A DNA stretch of 64,000 nt from Fulvivirga sp. M361 (GCF_007097395.1 NZ_VKDC01000043.1:32114-96113); one strand, 5' to 3'. Counted from the stretch's first letter, positions 34,952 through 47,417 are shown. The notes: generated from the sequence alone by a model not told the origin. A program made the numbers and translations.

Positions 34952-37571
34952 AGTTAAGCACCTTGGTAGGATTGTTGTTTGCTGCTTTTATTAAGATAAA
35001 CCCGGTAGTGATTACTACAACTGCACCAATAATTATGACTGGAAAGATAAAATTCCAAGGGATAATCTTTACATGATATGCAAAGTTATCCAGCCATGAA
35101 CCTGTAAGCCAAACTGTAATAGGTGTAACAAATACAAAACTGATTAAAATCATTGTGACATAATCTTTAATGAATAATTTAAATATTCCTTTAGTCGAAG
35201 CTCCTAACACCTTTCTTATACAGATCTCTTTTGATCTCACAGTAGTATCAAAGTACGTAAGTGCGAATAGGCCCAGGGCGCATATTCCAATAGATATGAT
35301 ACTAAAAGCAAAAATAATTTTTTGTAATTGTGTCTCTGATTGGTATTGACGCATATAGCGATCATTCACAAAGAAATAATTGAAGGGTTGGTCAGGAAAA
35401 GTATTTTTCCATATGCGCTCAATAGACGTAATTGAAGCTCTGTAATTTTCCTTAGGCCGGAGCTTTATACTTAAGAAATGATTTCGAGCAGGTTGGATGT
35501 CCATAACCATAGGTGAAACAATTGTATGTAAAGATTCAAAATTGAAATCTTTAACAAGACCAATGATATTGCCGGTCTTAACATAATTGCCATTTTCGTT
35601 TAGGGATGAATAGCTCAGTGTATTTCCGACAGCATTTTCTGCATCTTTAAATCCAAAAAGACGGGCAGCGGTTTCATTAATAATAAATGCTGAAGTATCT
35701 GTAAAAAACTTTTTATTGAAATTTCTACCAGCTATAACTTTAAGGTCAAAGGTGTTGACGAAGTCATAGTCAACATGAAGCCTTCCCATTGTAATCGAAT
35801 CAGCGCTTTGCATGATGTATGAGCTTCTATATAGCTGATCGCCTGACATTCGGTGGCTTGACAACGCTACAAATTCTACAGGAGTCTGGTTGGAAAGTTT
35901 GTTTTTTAGTGCCTCTAGCTGCCGTTCATTATTGGTGTAGATAGGCACTTCTATGGCACCTGCTTTTGAGAATCCAGTATCTGCAGATGTCAAGAACTCA
36001 ACTTGGTCAGATATGATTAGTACGGTACTTAGAAGTCCTACCCCCGCAATGAATTGAAAAGTAATGAGTGCTTTTCTTAGTGAAAAAACTGGATTCCCCG
36101 GCTTTTGAACTTTTCTTTTTAAGGCAGATACAATAGGTATTTGAGCCATTTGAAAGGCAGTATAAAAACCAGCTGATACAGTAACCAGCAATATGATTGC
36201 CACTCCGAGCAAGACAATTAAATGGTATGGCGGCGCAATCAACTCCATATCCAGAAAGTTTCTAAAATGAGGAAATAGTATAATAACCGCCAAAATCGAA
36301 ATGAGAAAGCCAAAGAAGGCAAGAATAAAGGACTCTACCATGAACTTTATAAAAACCAACCATCGCGTACTACCAATCACTTTTATGACCCCTACTTCCT
36401 TGGCTCGCTTAAATGCCCTGGCATTAGAAAGATTTACGTAATTAATGAGTGAAATTGAGAGTATTATTAGAGCGATCGATATCGCGACCAGCAGACCCCG
36501 TCTGCTCACACCGGAAGAAAGGTCATTTTCCAAACCGGTTGAGGTGTGTATTGAAGTTATGGGCTGAAGAAGTACATCCAGATCACCATCAAGATGTGCG
36601 TCAAGTAACGATTGAATGCTTTTCTGGATTTGAACTTGTCGGCCATCCGTTTGTGTTTGTATGTAAGTATAATAATACAGGATGTTCCAGTTCTCAATAA
36701 TGTTAAACCAAAAGCTAGTACCTAGCGTTGCAAAAGAGCCTATCAGATCTGCTTGAACATGAGAATTAGAAGGAAAGTCTTGTACCACACCGGTGACTGT
36801 AAGTGTTACATCATTTTCGTAAATAACGGTTTTACCCATTGGATCAACATCTCCAAAGTATTTTTTGGCGGCACTTTCTGTCAGTACTACTTTGTTGGGG
36901 CCGAGCAAAACTGACTCTGGGGAACCTTTTACCAGTGAGAATGAAAATATTGAAAAGAAGGAGTTGTCTGCCCATATGAGATTTTTTTCATAAAAGTGTT
37001 TTTCCCCATCATCTGTTCGTACTGATACCGGTAAACGGTACTTCATCAATCGCACCATGTCCGCGACTTCAGCTATGTTCTCCATTAGTTCAGGTCCCCA
37101 TGGTGCACCAGAAAAAGCGGTATGTCTCGTAATACCATCGGTTGACACTTTATGTGAGGTTAAGCGGTATATATTTTTAGCATTTTTATGAAACCGATCG
37201 AAACTGTTATGATGAAAAAAGTATGCTCCAATAAGCATGAATACAGTTATGCCAAGGGTTAAGCCCAATAGATTAACTGAAGTGGTCAATTTGTACTTAA
37301 TTATAGATCGAATGCCGAGTTTAATGTAATTCCTTATCATGGCCGTGTAGTGTGTATTATGTAGTATAGATTGTTCTGTGGCTTTAAAGTCACGTTTACG
37401 TTGACGGTCCACAGCCTCTTTGAGTGCTTGTTTAAATGACATCCCCTCTGTTAAAAGCTCTTCAACCTCTTCGCATACGTGGTCTACGAGTTCATCAATT
37501 ACCGGATCATATGAAATGCCGGAAGAAAGGATGCATTTTTTTACTTCATGAACCTGTCGTCTATTAAGCAT
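34944..37571 (-). CDS. FtsX/MacB-type ABC transporter permease with N-terminal prefix domain
   Basis: 875 residues from the ATG at 37571 (an upstream in-frame start at 37610 adds 13 unlikely residues). The first 75 or so residues are a small helical prefix (DELVDHVCEEVEELL) seen in Bacteroidota permeases paired with PadR regulators. One span near residue 90-115 and a periplasmic MacB_PCD-type region follow. A cluster of spans in mid-protein has an FtsX coupling motif (FKRAKEVGVIKVIGSTR), and a second periplasmic domain and final spans have the second coupling motif (TVRSKEICIRKVLGAS). No ATPase is adjacent. It is probably a two-module efflux or stress permease; the cargo is unknown. Confidence 0.88.
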   Translation of the reverse strand: MLNRRQVHEVKKCILSSGISYDPVIDELVDHVCEEVEELLTEGMSFKQALKEAVDRQRKRDFKATEQSILHNTHYTAMIRNYIKLGIRSIIKYKLTTSVNLLGLTLGITVFMLIGAYFFHHNSFDRFHKNAKNIYRLTSHKVSTDGITRHTAFSGAPWGPELMENIAEVADMVRLMKYRLPVSVRTDDGEKHFYEKNLIWADNSFFSIFSFSLVKGSPESVLLGPNKVVLTESAAKKYFGDVDPMGKTVIYENDVTLTVTGVVQDFPSNSHVQADLIGSFATLGTSFWFNIIENWNILYYYTYIQTQTDGRQVQIQKSIQSLLDAHLDGDLDVLLQPITSIHTSTGLENDLSSGVSRRGLLVAISIALIILSISLINYVNLSNARAFKRAKEVGVIKVIGSTRWLVFIKFMVESFILAFFGFLISILAVIILFPHFRNFLDMELIAPPYHLIVLLGVAIILLVTVSAGFYTAFQMAQIPIVSALKRKVQKPGNPVFSLRKALITFQFIAGVGLLSTVLIISDQVEFLTSADTGFSKAGAIEVPIYTNNERQLEALKNKLSNQTPVEFVALSSHRMSGDQLYRSSYIMQSADSITMGRLHVDYDFVNTFDLKVIAGRNFNKKFFTDTSAFIINETAARLFGFKDAENAVGNTLSYSSLNENGNYVKTGNIIGLVKDFNFESLHTIVSPMVMDIQPARNHFLSIKLRPKENYRASITSIERIWKNTFPDQPFNYFFVNDRYMRQYQSETQLQKIIFAFSIISIGICALGLFALTYFDTTVRSKEICIRKVLGASTKGIFKLFIKDYVTMILISFVFVTPITVWLTGSWLDNFAYHVKIIPWNFIFPVIIIGAVVVITTGFILIKAANNNPTKVLNYE

Positions 37572-37819
37572 ATGCATTGTATAGCAATGCATACGTATAC
37601 CAATGCGCAAGGTTATAGATGAAACTAATTTTTGTCGTACCTAAACATTCATAACATAATAAATAGTCACACTCTATTATCTTTCCACTCAGCGAAAAAC
37701 AAGGGCTAATAGTAAGCTTTTACATATGTCAGTGTTCATACCCAAGACTAACGTGTCTGCCATTTCTACCAAGCATAAAACGAATGATGAAAAATAGATC
37801 ACCACATTTTGTATGGAAG

Positions 37820-37953
37820 TCTCTTGTTTCAGGGTTGGCTTATCACACCACAAGCGCGACAAAGCAGGTTGTAAAAACTTTATATAACCGTACGGTCAGG
37901 GCAAGCTGTGGGGCTGAGCCGATAGCTATCAGCTGCTCAGGCTAGATATTTAA
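37820..37953 (+). repeat. Interspersed repeat R2, copy 1
   Basis: Starts near TCTCTTGTTT and contains AAAACTTTATATAACCGTA, GGTCAGGGCAAGCTGTGGGG, then GAGCCGATAGCTATCAGCTG. The second copy is at 58589-58734. The core between GTTG and the palindrome is about 90 bp and strongly conserved. It is not coding. The surrounding 37611-38275 gap otherwise shows only short noise frames. Confidence 0.8.
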
Positions 37954-38275
37954 CTTGACCGAAATATTACACATCAAAATCCAGATGAATGATGAAAGCC
38001 ATGATGAATTTAATGTTAGCCAATCTTTTTATGACTTCAAGCAGTACCAATGAGGCTTCAACGGCAAATCCATCGCTCTATGATTGCAAAATACAAGGAA
38101 TCACTGACTATATTACCGCAAAGAATATATATCTCTCATACTTCGGCTTTATCTTCTAAGCAGCTAGATAACAGTTTTTTATTACATAAACTTAACAACG
38201 GAACAAGGCAGATACTAAGAGAGTCTTCAATGGAGAAAATTCATTATAAGTCTCCATCACTACAATATTAAATTT

Positions 38276-40140
38276 ATGAGAAGAAATAGTTTTAAAGCTC
38301 GGATCACTTTTGTTGCCATTTTAGCGTTATTCAGCTTTAATACCCTGGCACAACGACTTACTTATTCTAATGATGTCAATATAGTAACCGAAGCTATCAC
38401 CTATGACACTACCATATCTGTAGCCAGTTCAGAAAGCCAGAATTATGGACTAACCTTCAGTCCTGATGGTTCTAAAGTATTTCATATTGGTCGGCAGAAG
38501 GATGAAATTATTCAACAATCCCTAAATGCACCATTTGATTTATCTAATGGGATAACTTTAGACGGAATTACGGATACTTTGGCTACTAGTGGTGATAATT
38601 TTAGAGGGTTCAGGTTTAGTAATGATGGAACAAAAATCTTTATCATTCATAATACCAGTGATTTTCCTGGAAATGGCGGTTACGTACTTCAATATGATCT
38701 AAACACGCCCTATAGTCCTGTGGATGGTATGGAACTGATAGACTCCCTCAACATTGCATTGACAAGTGTTGTTTCTATTTTCTCAGACATAGAGATAAGT
38801 CCTGACAGGGAATTGCTTTATATTTTGGATCAAATCCAAGACGAAGTACAGGTTCATACATTGAATACTCCTAGCAGCATCATCGATGGCTCAACATTAG
38901 TGAGTCAGTTTGATTGTGGCGCTGGAAAATCTGACATGAAGTTTAGTCCCGATGGAACTAGTGTGTTTTTTCTGGGGTCGGTAGATAACACCATAGAGCA
39001 ACACCATTTAGCTACCCCCTTTGATTTAAGAGGCGCTACAACTTTTGTAGGAACACACACTTTTCCGTGAATGATCTCTTTTTCCCTTCCGTAGACATAA
39101 GCTCCAATGGCACGAAAGTTTATGTTTTAGAATTAAATGGAGATTTACACCAATTTGCTTTGAATGCACCAGATGTTTTTAAAGAAATGAGAGCCAATAC
39201 CGGAGCTGTTGCTGGCGAAATGATCATGGACATTAAAAACGGATCTTTTACCAATGCAGGAGGAATTCTTTCTGAAGGAACCCATTATACTATTACTAAC
39301 CTACCTACCAGTTTTACTTCTTCCATTTCTGTCAACACTCTGGGAACAATAGGTACGCTTACTTTGAGTGGAAACGCAGCTTCTCATGCTAATCTAAACA
39401 ACTTGGAAGTATTAATCTTTTTTTTACAGATTTAGCCTTCGATGGTCTAAACGCATCTGAAGTAGAGAATTCAACTAATTTTATTTCCTCTCTGGGGATT
39501 TCCTTTGATAACCAACCTATTATGGAGTTTCCTAGCATTATTATTTACAGTGAGTCACAGTGAGTCTAGCAGTCTCAATGTCTTAGATGTAGAAGCTTTG
39601 ATAGAAGGGCAAGGAAGCTTTGATGATGAAATTGCATATAGTATCTCTGGTAAAGATGTTGGAGATTTTACAATTAACCCGGCTACAGGTGTTTTAACTT
39701 TCTTTACGATTCCGGATTTTGAAAACCCAACGGACTATCAGTGCCGATCTACTTCAGGCAGAAAGCACTATTGCTATTGGTTCGCCAAGTAGTATAGCTT
39801 TCAATTCAGAAGATTCTCTCCTGTATCTGACCATTGGTATGGCCAATGCATCTGTAAATATGTCTACAAATTGAACAATGGTAAAAACCTAGACAGCGGA
39901 AGTAGTTTTGAAGAACAAATCACACTGACAGAAGGCTCTTTGAGAGGTGGAATGCACCTTAACAATGATGGCGCCAAACTATTTAGATATTATCAAGGTT
40001 ACATCTATCAATATCAACTATCTGCACCCTATGTTTTAAGTAACGGAGTTACTCTGGAAGGCAGTTTATACTTCCAGGATCTTGTTCCTATCACCAATTT
40101 ACAGGATATAATATTCAGCCCTGATGGTTCCATGCTTTAG
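38276..40140 (+). pseudogene. Multiply frameshifted beta-propeller/cadherin-like secreted protein gene
   Basis: The first segment (38276-39070) has a signal peptide ending in TLAQ and propeller repeats (FSPDGSKVFHIG, FSNDGTKIFIIH, FSPDGTSVFFLG). Continuations in shifted frames carry more propeller (SSNGTKVYVLELNGDL, 39067-39435), a cadherin-like block with NPATGVLTF (39505-39792) and another propeller block (39871-40140). At least three shifts and a truncated end are needed to join them. The 3' end abuts the start of repeat R1 copy 2 at 40141, so the element may have cut the gene. It probably was once an exported adhesin or cell-surface protein. Confidence 0.8.
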
Positions 40141-40355
40141 TTTGTTACATAATGTATTCGTGTTATGTTTAAATAGCTTTGGCGCTTTTTGTAGGGTTAC
40201 TTTTTCCTGACCCGGAGAAAAGCCGGGGGTTGGCATAAAGTTTTGGAGGGAAGGAAACTATACCAGCAGGAGGGTAGGGATGGAACACTCTTTTGGCATT
40301 TTTGGATTTTGGAATGGACTTGAGGGAATGGTAAATGGGTGCGGAAGCTTGGGTT
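40141..40355 (+). repeat. Interspersed repeat R1, copy 2
   Basis: TTTGTTACATAATG and GTGTTATGTTTAAATAGC open the copy. A hairpin GGGTTA/TGACCC, GGCATAAAGTTTTGGAGG, ACCAGCAGGAGGG and GGAACACTCTTTTGGCATTT follow, and it ends with AATGGGTGCGGAAG. It matches the copy at 58937 over nearly the whole length. It starts directly at the broken end of the propeller pseudogene. Confidence 0.85.
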
Positions 40356-40395
40356 AAACAGATCAATTTCTTTTAAAATTCGTATCTTTCATTAT

Positions 40396-40524
40396 ATGAA
40401 AGATTCAATCAAAGAAGCACTCCGAGCTGAAAAGGCAATGAATCAGGCCTTGAAAGACCAACAAGCAAAGCCAAAAAAACAACGTTCCAGGTCCAAAGTG
40501 AGTGTTGTTGCAGAAAAAATCTGA
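40396..40524 (+). CDS. Small antitoxin-like protein
   Basis: 42 residues, charged and basic toward the C-terminus (KPKKQRSRSK). It directly precedes and overlaps the zeta-type toxin frame (toxin GTG or TTG at 40502-40508, this stop at 40524). Short Lys-rich proteins in this position commonly serve as partner of zeta-type kinases in Bacteroidota. The ATG at 40396 is preferred over an upstream in-frame non-ATG codon at 40339. The antitoxin role is inferred from position only. Confidence 0.5.
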   Translation: MKDSIKEALRAEKAMNQALKDQQAKPKKQRSRSKVSVVAEKI

Positions 40525-41142
40525 TTTAATATTCAAGACTGAATTTATAGTCATTGCAGGCCCAACGGTGCTGGTAAGTCGATAACAAGCTCCAAGATCC
40601 TTGAACCATTAGGTATAAAAGCATTCGATTGGGACAAACAGTTTCAATTGAAATGGAGAAATTTTAATTACGATCCGGCTGTAATAGATGGAATTAGGGA
40701 ATCCGTTAACGCTGACTTTCAATCACACATTGAAGGATCATTTGCTAACAATACGCCTGTAGCTTATGAAACTAATTTCCATTCTGATTACAATTTTGAA
40801 CTGGCTAGTCGTGCCAGAGATCTGGGCCATATTTGTTCACTATATTTTCTTGCACTAAATGATCCTGAACTTAGAATTAAACGGGTTGCAGACCGTGTTC
40901 AAAAAGGGGGTCATCATGTGAGTGAATCTACTATTCGTGAAAGGTTTCGAATGGGGCTGGAAATGTTGGATAGCAAAGCTTCACAATTCTATGATCGTAT
41001 TTTTATATACGATTCCGGACAGACATTCAGACTACTTTTAGTTATTGAAAACGAGGAAATCGTGTACAAAGCTAAGAACTTAGAACCCAAAATAATCAAT
41101 CGGCTTCCGAACATAAAATCTCAGCTTAAGGACTTTCAATAA
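40502..41142 (+). pseudogene. Zeta-type toxin kinase with a frameshift in the P-loop
   Basis: The first frame reads LIFKTEFIVIAGP and the second, from about 40564, reads NGAGKSITSSKILEPLG. Joining them gives the P-loop GPNGAGKS typical of zeta toxins (UDP-N-acetylglucosamine kinases). One A appears missing between the two halves (CCCAACGG where CCCAAACGG is expected). Downstream features fit the family: FDWDK, then NNTPVAYETNFHS, then RVADRVQKGGHHVSESTIRERF. If the change is real, no active kinase is made; if it is a homopolymer error, the toxin is intact at about 213 residues. Confidence 0.8.
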
Positions 41143-41230
41143 TAATTGTGATTTCTCCATTGTTCCAAGCTATTTAAAATAATGGCAGATTTTAACAGGC
41201 TTGGACGCAAACTTTATTAGAAGGATAATT

Positions 41231-41466
41231 GGCTGATTGGCGGCAAATACACAGGGTTTGTTATATAATGTCCTGCGTTATGTTACTTAGCTTCGGGTTG
41301 AGCGCTGGGTTTAACAGTTGCGTTGTTGGCCTACCTTCTTTCTAAACTCTACTCTTCCTTTCTTAACGTGCACTGAGCACTCTTTTGACACTCCTAGCTA
41401 CGAGAAGCCACTGTACCGCAAGTAGGACGATGGCCTTGCGCGTAGGCGAGTGGTAAATGTGTGCGA
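41231..41466 (+). repeat. Interspersed repeat R1, copy 3 (diverged)
   Basis: GGCTGATTGGCGGCAAATAC, GTTTGTTATATAATG and GCGTTATGTTACTTAGCTTC open it, with GAGCACTCTTTTGACACTCC and GTGGTAAATGTGTGCG toward the end. The left 60 bp match the copy at 58937 well; the middle is diverged. It lies between the toxin locus and the stress island. Confidence 0.7.
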
Positions 41467-41579
41467 CTAAGAATCGAAAAACCCTTCAATTGGACCGATT
41501 TTCACTGAAAATACCCAAGGTTAGACATTGCTCAGAGTTATCGGAGAGACGTAATTAGTAGCTCCAATTCATATTGAAA

Positions 41580-41796
41580 ATGAGTGGAACATTAAGTCAT
41601 CTACTTAGTCTTTTGAAGGAAAAACATCCTGTGATACACAATGAAAATGCTTTTGACAGAGACTCTTTTCTTCAGCGCCCAAGTGGGCATAAACCTTTCA
41701 TTGGAGGTAATAAATAAAAACCTTGGCAAAGAGGTATTTGATCTGAATTTAAATAATCGTTTGAGAGAACGTCTTTATCCGGTCTTTTCGTGGTGA
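41580..41796 (+). pseudogene. Small degraded ORF
   Basis: An ATG at 41580 opens 45 codons (MSGTLSHLLSLLKEKHPVI, later RPSGHKPFIGGNK) to a stop at 41715-41717. A one-frame shift lets the sequence continue as NLGKEVFDLNLNNRLRERL to a TGA at 41794. The join looks natural, so this may be a small gene with one indel. I do not recognise the family. Confidence 0.35.
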
Positions 41797-41980
41797 TCAA
41801 TCGGTTTCCAATAATGCTTCAGGACATCTTCAAGATTCACCAATATGAGTATTCTTGAATACTTTTCATAATAGTAAGATGCAAGTTCAACGGTTTGTGA
41901 TTTTGAATTCGATGAATTTGAATCTTCTGCCGAGATCGATCATCGGAACTAGATCGATCAATTAAATAATCCAGATATAA

Positions 41981-42235
41981 ATGCAAGAAATGAGCATAAA
42001 ACTGTTTATTAAATACATGGTCAGTTTGCGGTGCAAACTGATAGTAAAAGAGGAGCTACAAAGGCTTGGACTTCACTATGTAATCGTAAATTTAGGTAGG
42101 GTTGAAATTTTAGCAGAAATTACACGAGAACAAAGAAATCAACTAAAAGAAAACCTACTAAAGTCCCGGTTAGAATTACTTGAAGATAAAGAAATACTTA
42201 TGGGCAAATCAAGAATGCCATCGTTCCCAAGGTGA
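41981..42235 (+). CDS. Small HMA-like domain protein, possibly the truncated N-terminus of an AraC regulator
   Basis: 84 residues, or 80 from the ATG at 41993. The pattern IKYMVSLRCKLIVKEELQRLGL followed by VNLGRVEILAEI resembles the ferredoxin-like N-terminal domain that precedes the HTH in some Bacteroidota AraC regulators. There the consensus has a conserved Met-x-x-x-x-Cys as here. No HTH follows before the stop, so it is either a stand-alone domain or a truncated gene. It lies upstream of the CsbD/GroESL genes. Confidence 0.5.
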   Translation: MQEMSIKLFIKYMVSLRCKLIVKEELQRLGLHYVIVNLGRVEILAEITREQRNQLKENLLKSRLELLEDKEILMGKSRMPSFPR

Positions 42236-42493
42236 ACTAATCTGCGAAGGCATACTTTGTTCAGGTAAAAAAACTCTTAACTGTTGCAAAGAAAGATAGA
42301 GTAGTCGGACCTCACTGACAGTTTATCCAGACAGGCTCCAAAAAAGCGATATTCATTTTCTTATAAACGCACTACTTCAGCCCTTCTCACTTCTATAAAT
42401 GTGTGACATATGTAAGTCCCAATATATGATTTTGTAATACTTCGTGGTGATAATAGATTCACCTTCGCAACAAGATTAAAAACGAAAAAAAAG

Positions 42494-42736
42494 ATGACTA
42501 TTTCAAACGCAAAATATGCAGTATTTAAAATCATAAATGCAATAAGTATTGAGGCTAATCGTCAACGGAAACAAGTCATGAAATATTTGAGTATTAACCC
42601 TTCACCAAAGGCTCAAGTAGGTCATGTGCATACAGAAAAAGTGCAAGACAATAAGTTGAAAACAATAACAGCCAGAGGTACAAAAGTTCAGTTTGACACA
42701 AAACGCCACTGGCAACCTGTAAAATGGAAATCGTAA
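42494..42736 (+). CDS. Small protein of unknown function
   Basis: 80 residues, basic (many Lys and Arg), no signal peptide or membrane span. It overlaps the next gene by 13 bp, which suggests coupling. It is not recognised. Position at the head of the CsbD-groES-groEL series suggests a stress-regulated product. The 42236-42493 gap before it contains no gene and should hold the promoter of the series. Confidence 0.45.
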   Translation: MTISNAKYAVFKIINAISIEANRQRKQVMKYLSINPSPKAQVGHVHTEKVQDNKLKTITARGTKVQFDTKRHWQPVKWKS

Positions 42737-42909
42737 GAAGTTGGCGAGAGCAAAAGGTAATGCTTAAACGAAGATTTGCAATTCTGTGTGATCAGGATTT
42801 CGAGTTTGATGAAGGAAAAGAAGAAATCATGATGAACAGACTTTCTTCTAAACTAAAAAAGACCAGGGCCGAGCTACAATTCCTCTTTGCCGAATTGCAG
42901 ACATATTAA
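42724..42909 (+). CDS. CsbD-like general stress protein
   Basis: 61 residues. The layout SWREQKVMLKRRFAILCDQD, FEFDEGKEEIMMNRL and KLKKTRAELQFLF follows the CsbD-like pattern (Gly/Glu-rich centre flanked by two amphipathic helices). CsbD-like proteins are small cytoplasmic stress proteins of unknown biochemical role. It lies 20 bp before groES, which supports joint stress induction. Confidence 0.65.
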   Translation: MEIVRSWREQKVMLKRRFAILCDQDFEFDEGKEEIMMNRLSSKLKKTRAELQFLFAELQTY

Positions 42910-42929
42910 ATCAATAAAAAGAAACACAC

Positions 42930-44854
<1,925 letters not shown>

Positions 44855-45023
44855 TCAGATTAACATTCATTTAAACAAAATGCTGAAAGAGGACAGCCAA
44901 GGTCAAATTGAAATTTGGGCCTTTGCTGGCGAGGAGACAAATAATAGGTTTTGAAAGCAGCTGGCACAACCGGTGAGTAATCACGAAGGAATAAATAAAT
45001 TGAAGCTACCTAAAACAGATACG

Positions 45024-45308
45024 ATGATAAACACAAAAAAAATCTTATTCGGCCTCACAACCGGAATCATTTTTGGTGCAGGGCTCACGTCCAGAAAAGG
45101 TGTAGCCATGCGAAAGGAGATGTTTGCAAGAGCCAACCAATATGCCAATGTATTGAAAGAAAAATCAAATCAATCTATTGGTAGCTTGTCCGGTAATTTT
45201 AATAAGTTTTTAAAAAAAATAGGGCTTCTGTTTAAGGGAGAAAATTCTCAAAAGGAAAAGAAAAAAGAGCTTAGGGATTTAGATAGTACCTCAAATGGCT
45301 CAGATTGA
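45024..45308 (+). CDS. YtxH-like small stress protein
   Basis: 94 residues from the ATG at 45024, chosen because it opens into a glycine-rich hydrophobic segment (ILFGLTTGIIFGAGLTS) typical of YtxH proteins, followed by a charged helix. It is probably membrane attached through that segment. Downstream of groEL and seven bases before the PIG-L frame, it fits a stress series. An upstream GTG in frame (44973) is less likely. Confidence 0.6.
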   Translation: MINTKKILFGLTTGIIFGAGLTSRKGVAMRKEMFARANQYANVLKEKSNQSIGSLSGNFNKFLKKIGLLFKGENSQKEKKKELRDLDSTSNGSD

Positions 45309-45314
45309 AATTAA

Positions 45315-45972
45315 ATGAACTCTACTGAATCGAAACCGGGCAGCAGAAATGTAAAACAATGTGCCATAATTGTGGCTCATCCAGATGATGAAACGTTGTG
45401 GGCGGGTGGTACTGTTTTAATGCATCCCTTGTGGAATTGGCTGGTAGTATGTCTATGCCGAAAGAATGATAAAGATCGGGGATTTAAGCAAGCCATGTTA
45501 AAACTTAAATAAAGGTGTGATGGGCGATTTGGATGATGGACCAGATCAACATCCATTAAGCTCTGAAGAAGTAGAACAAGCTATATTAAAACTGTTGCCA
45601 AATACATATTTTGACTTGATCATAACTCATAATACTGTTGGTGAATACACGCGCCATCTCCGCCATGAGGAAACAGGTAAGGCTGTAATTAACCTATGGA
45701 AATCAGGAAAAATAACGACTAAAAACCTGTGGTTATTTGCGTATGAAGATGACAAGGGGCAACATTATCCCACACCCATTAGAACAGCGAATATTTACCG
45801 TCCACTTGGCAGCAATACATGGAAAGAAAAGCACAGGATCATTACAGACATCTATGGGTTCAAAGGTGAGAGTTGGGAATCCAGAACTACTCCCTTCGCA
45901 GAAGCTTTCTGGGAATTTAAAAGTTCTTTCGATGCAAATAATTGGTTGACTAATAGAAAGAATACGCTATGA
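45315..45972 (+). pseudogene. PIG-L family deacetylase, frameshifted
   Basis: The first frame carries the metal motif AHPDDETLWAGG and ends at 45512. The second frame, entered around 45495-45507, continues as GVMGDLDDGP, LIITHNTVGEYTRHLRH and FWEFKSSF to 45972. Together they give a normal PIG-L (GlcNAc-type deacetylase) of about 215 residues with the second zinc motif HxxxxH present. A single indel in an A-rich stretch explains the break. Such enzymes remove N-acetyl groups from sugars, and here one sits next to glycosyltransferases. Real loss or homopolymer error is undecided. Confidence 0.8.
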
Positions 45973-46988
45973 AAGTACTTGTATTATATGACTATCCACC
46001 CTCTCCGGGAGATCTTGCTACCCACAGGGAGATCTTTTGTATACGGGCCTAAATCGAGTTGGGGGTGGATACCCATGCCGTTCATTTCGAATCGGCTCAG
46101 GAAAAAGAGTGGTACTATCGCTGGTTTGAACCTGATGTAGTCATTGGTATTGGCTATTGGGGACATACCCCACACCTGATTCTTCATGCGCAGCGATATG
46201 GGGTACAACCCGTTCCGTGGCTTGTGGCAGATGGGTACATTGCAAATTATCAAGAGGTTTTAAACGCACTTCCGCTTATACTAGTCACCTCTCGCTGGGT
46301 GAAAGAAATGTACGTACGAGATGGTATTAATGCCAATAAAATTGAAGTACTCCCTGTTGGGTGTAACACAGATAAGTTCATTCCTTTCAGCAGAGAGGAC
46401 CCTAAAATTATGGCAGTAAGGGAAGCATTGGGTATTTCGCCAGACCAACTTATGATTCTGACAGTAGGAGGTGATGCGGCCTCCAAAGGAGCCCAGGAAG
46501 TGATGCAGGCATTGGCACTTATAGACAACAAGGCACCCGATTGGAAATATGTATGCAAAGTATGGCCTCAGCCTCGAACCAAATTACAAAACCTCGCGGA
46601 TTTGGAAATGGCTACTCATCTGGGAATAGAAAAAAATGTGACCTACGCCACCAATGTGATTTCCCGAAATTTCATGCCCTACCTCATTGGAGCGTGCGAC
46701 ATCTATGCCGCACCTTCCCGTCTTGAGGGATTTGGAATGCCACAAGTAGAAGCAGGAGCCTGTGAAAAGGCGGTAATTGGCATCAATGCAATGGGCATGT
46801 TGGATACGCTTGTACATGGTGAAACAGCACTTCTGGCGAAAGTGGATAAAAAAATTGTTGTGAATGAAGTGGTGCTGGGAGAAGAATCCGGGTTTGAAGA
46901 ATATCACAAAGTTTTATTCGATTTACTGAGTTATCCAAGACTTAAAAATGAACCATGCAACCGCTTGATACCACGTGGAGGGAATTGA
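45969..46988 (+). pseudogene. GT4-type glycosyltransferase with an in-frame stop and truncated end
   Basis: ATG at 45969 overlaps the PIG-L stop by 4 bp. After 27 codons (MKVLVLYDYPPSPGDLATHR) there is a TAA at 46050-46052. The same frame then runs open to 46988 with glycosyltransferase features: LPVGCNTDKFIP, TVGGDAASKGAQEV and the C-terminal donor-site block APSRLEGFGMPQVEAGAC. A missing G and an extra A on either side of position 46050 would restore GLIEL, so two compensating homopolymer indels explain the stop. The C-terminal helix is replaced by sequence that leads into the PfkB remnant. The E-x7-E-like region is present. Confidence 0.78.
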
Positions 46989-47417
46989 AGCCATTACCCG
47001 TTTGCTACGGCAAATGAAGGGGTTTCAAAATAAAGTTAAGGCTCCCAAAAATACATTACCGTTTTATGAGCCTGATGTGAACCGCTGTTACATGGGGTTA
47101 AAGAAGGAGTTTTTCTACTCAAGCCCAATGCAAGTGAAGTACTGGTCGTTTCGCTAGGTGCCAGAGGAGTTATGATGATCACGCGCGATGAAGTCGAGCA
47201 CGTTCCTGCTCCTATTGTCCTTCAACAAAGCACTATAGGCGCCAACGATAGTATGGTTGCAGGAATGGTACTTAGTCTTTCAATGGAGAAATCACTGAGT
47301 GAAGTGGTTCGTTATGGAGTAGCTGCCGGTACAGCGGCTACTATGAATTCTGGAACCCAGCTTTGTGAAAAGCAAGATGTAGACGAGCTGCACGAATGGA
47401 TTTTAGCGCATGTATAA
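46989..47417 (+). pseudogene. PfkB-type sugar kinase remnant with internal deletion
   Basis: One frame (about 47080-47417) reads GVKEGVFLLKPNASEVLVVS, then LGARGVMMITRDEVEHVPAP and STIGANDSMVAGMVLSLS, recognisable as the C-terminal half of a hexose kinase. Roughly 60-70 residues between KPNASE and VLVVSLG expected in the family are absent, the N-terminal half is missing, and the catalytic GAGD motif reads GAND. It therefore cannot be an active kinase. It follows the truncated glycosyltransferase with no start of its own. Confidence 0.78.

Noticed and set aside
38050..38271. 73-codon plus-strand frame before the propeller pseudogene
   Set aside because: No protein-like pattern and it ends just before a clear signal-peptide start; probably a chance frame.
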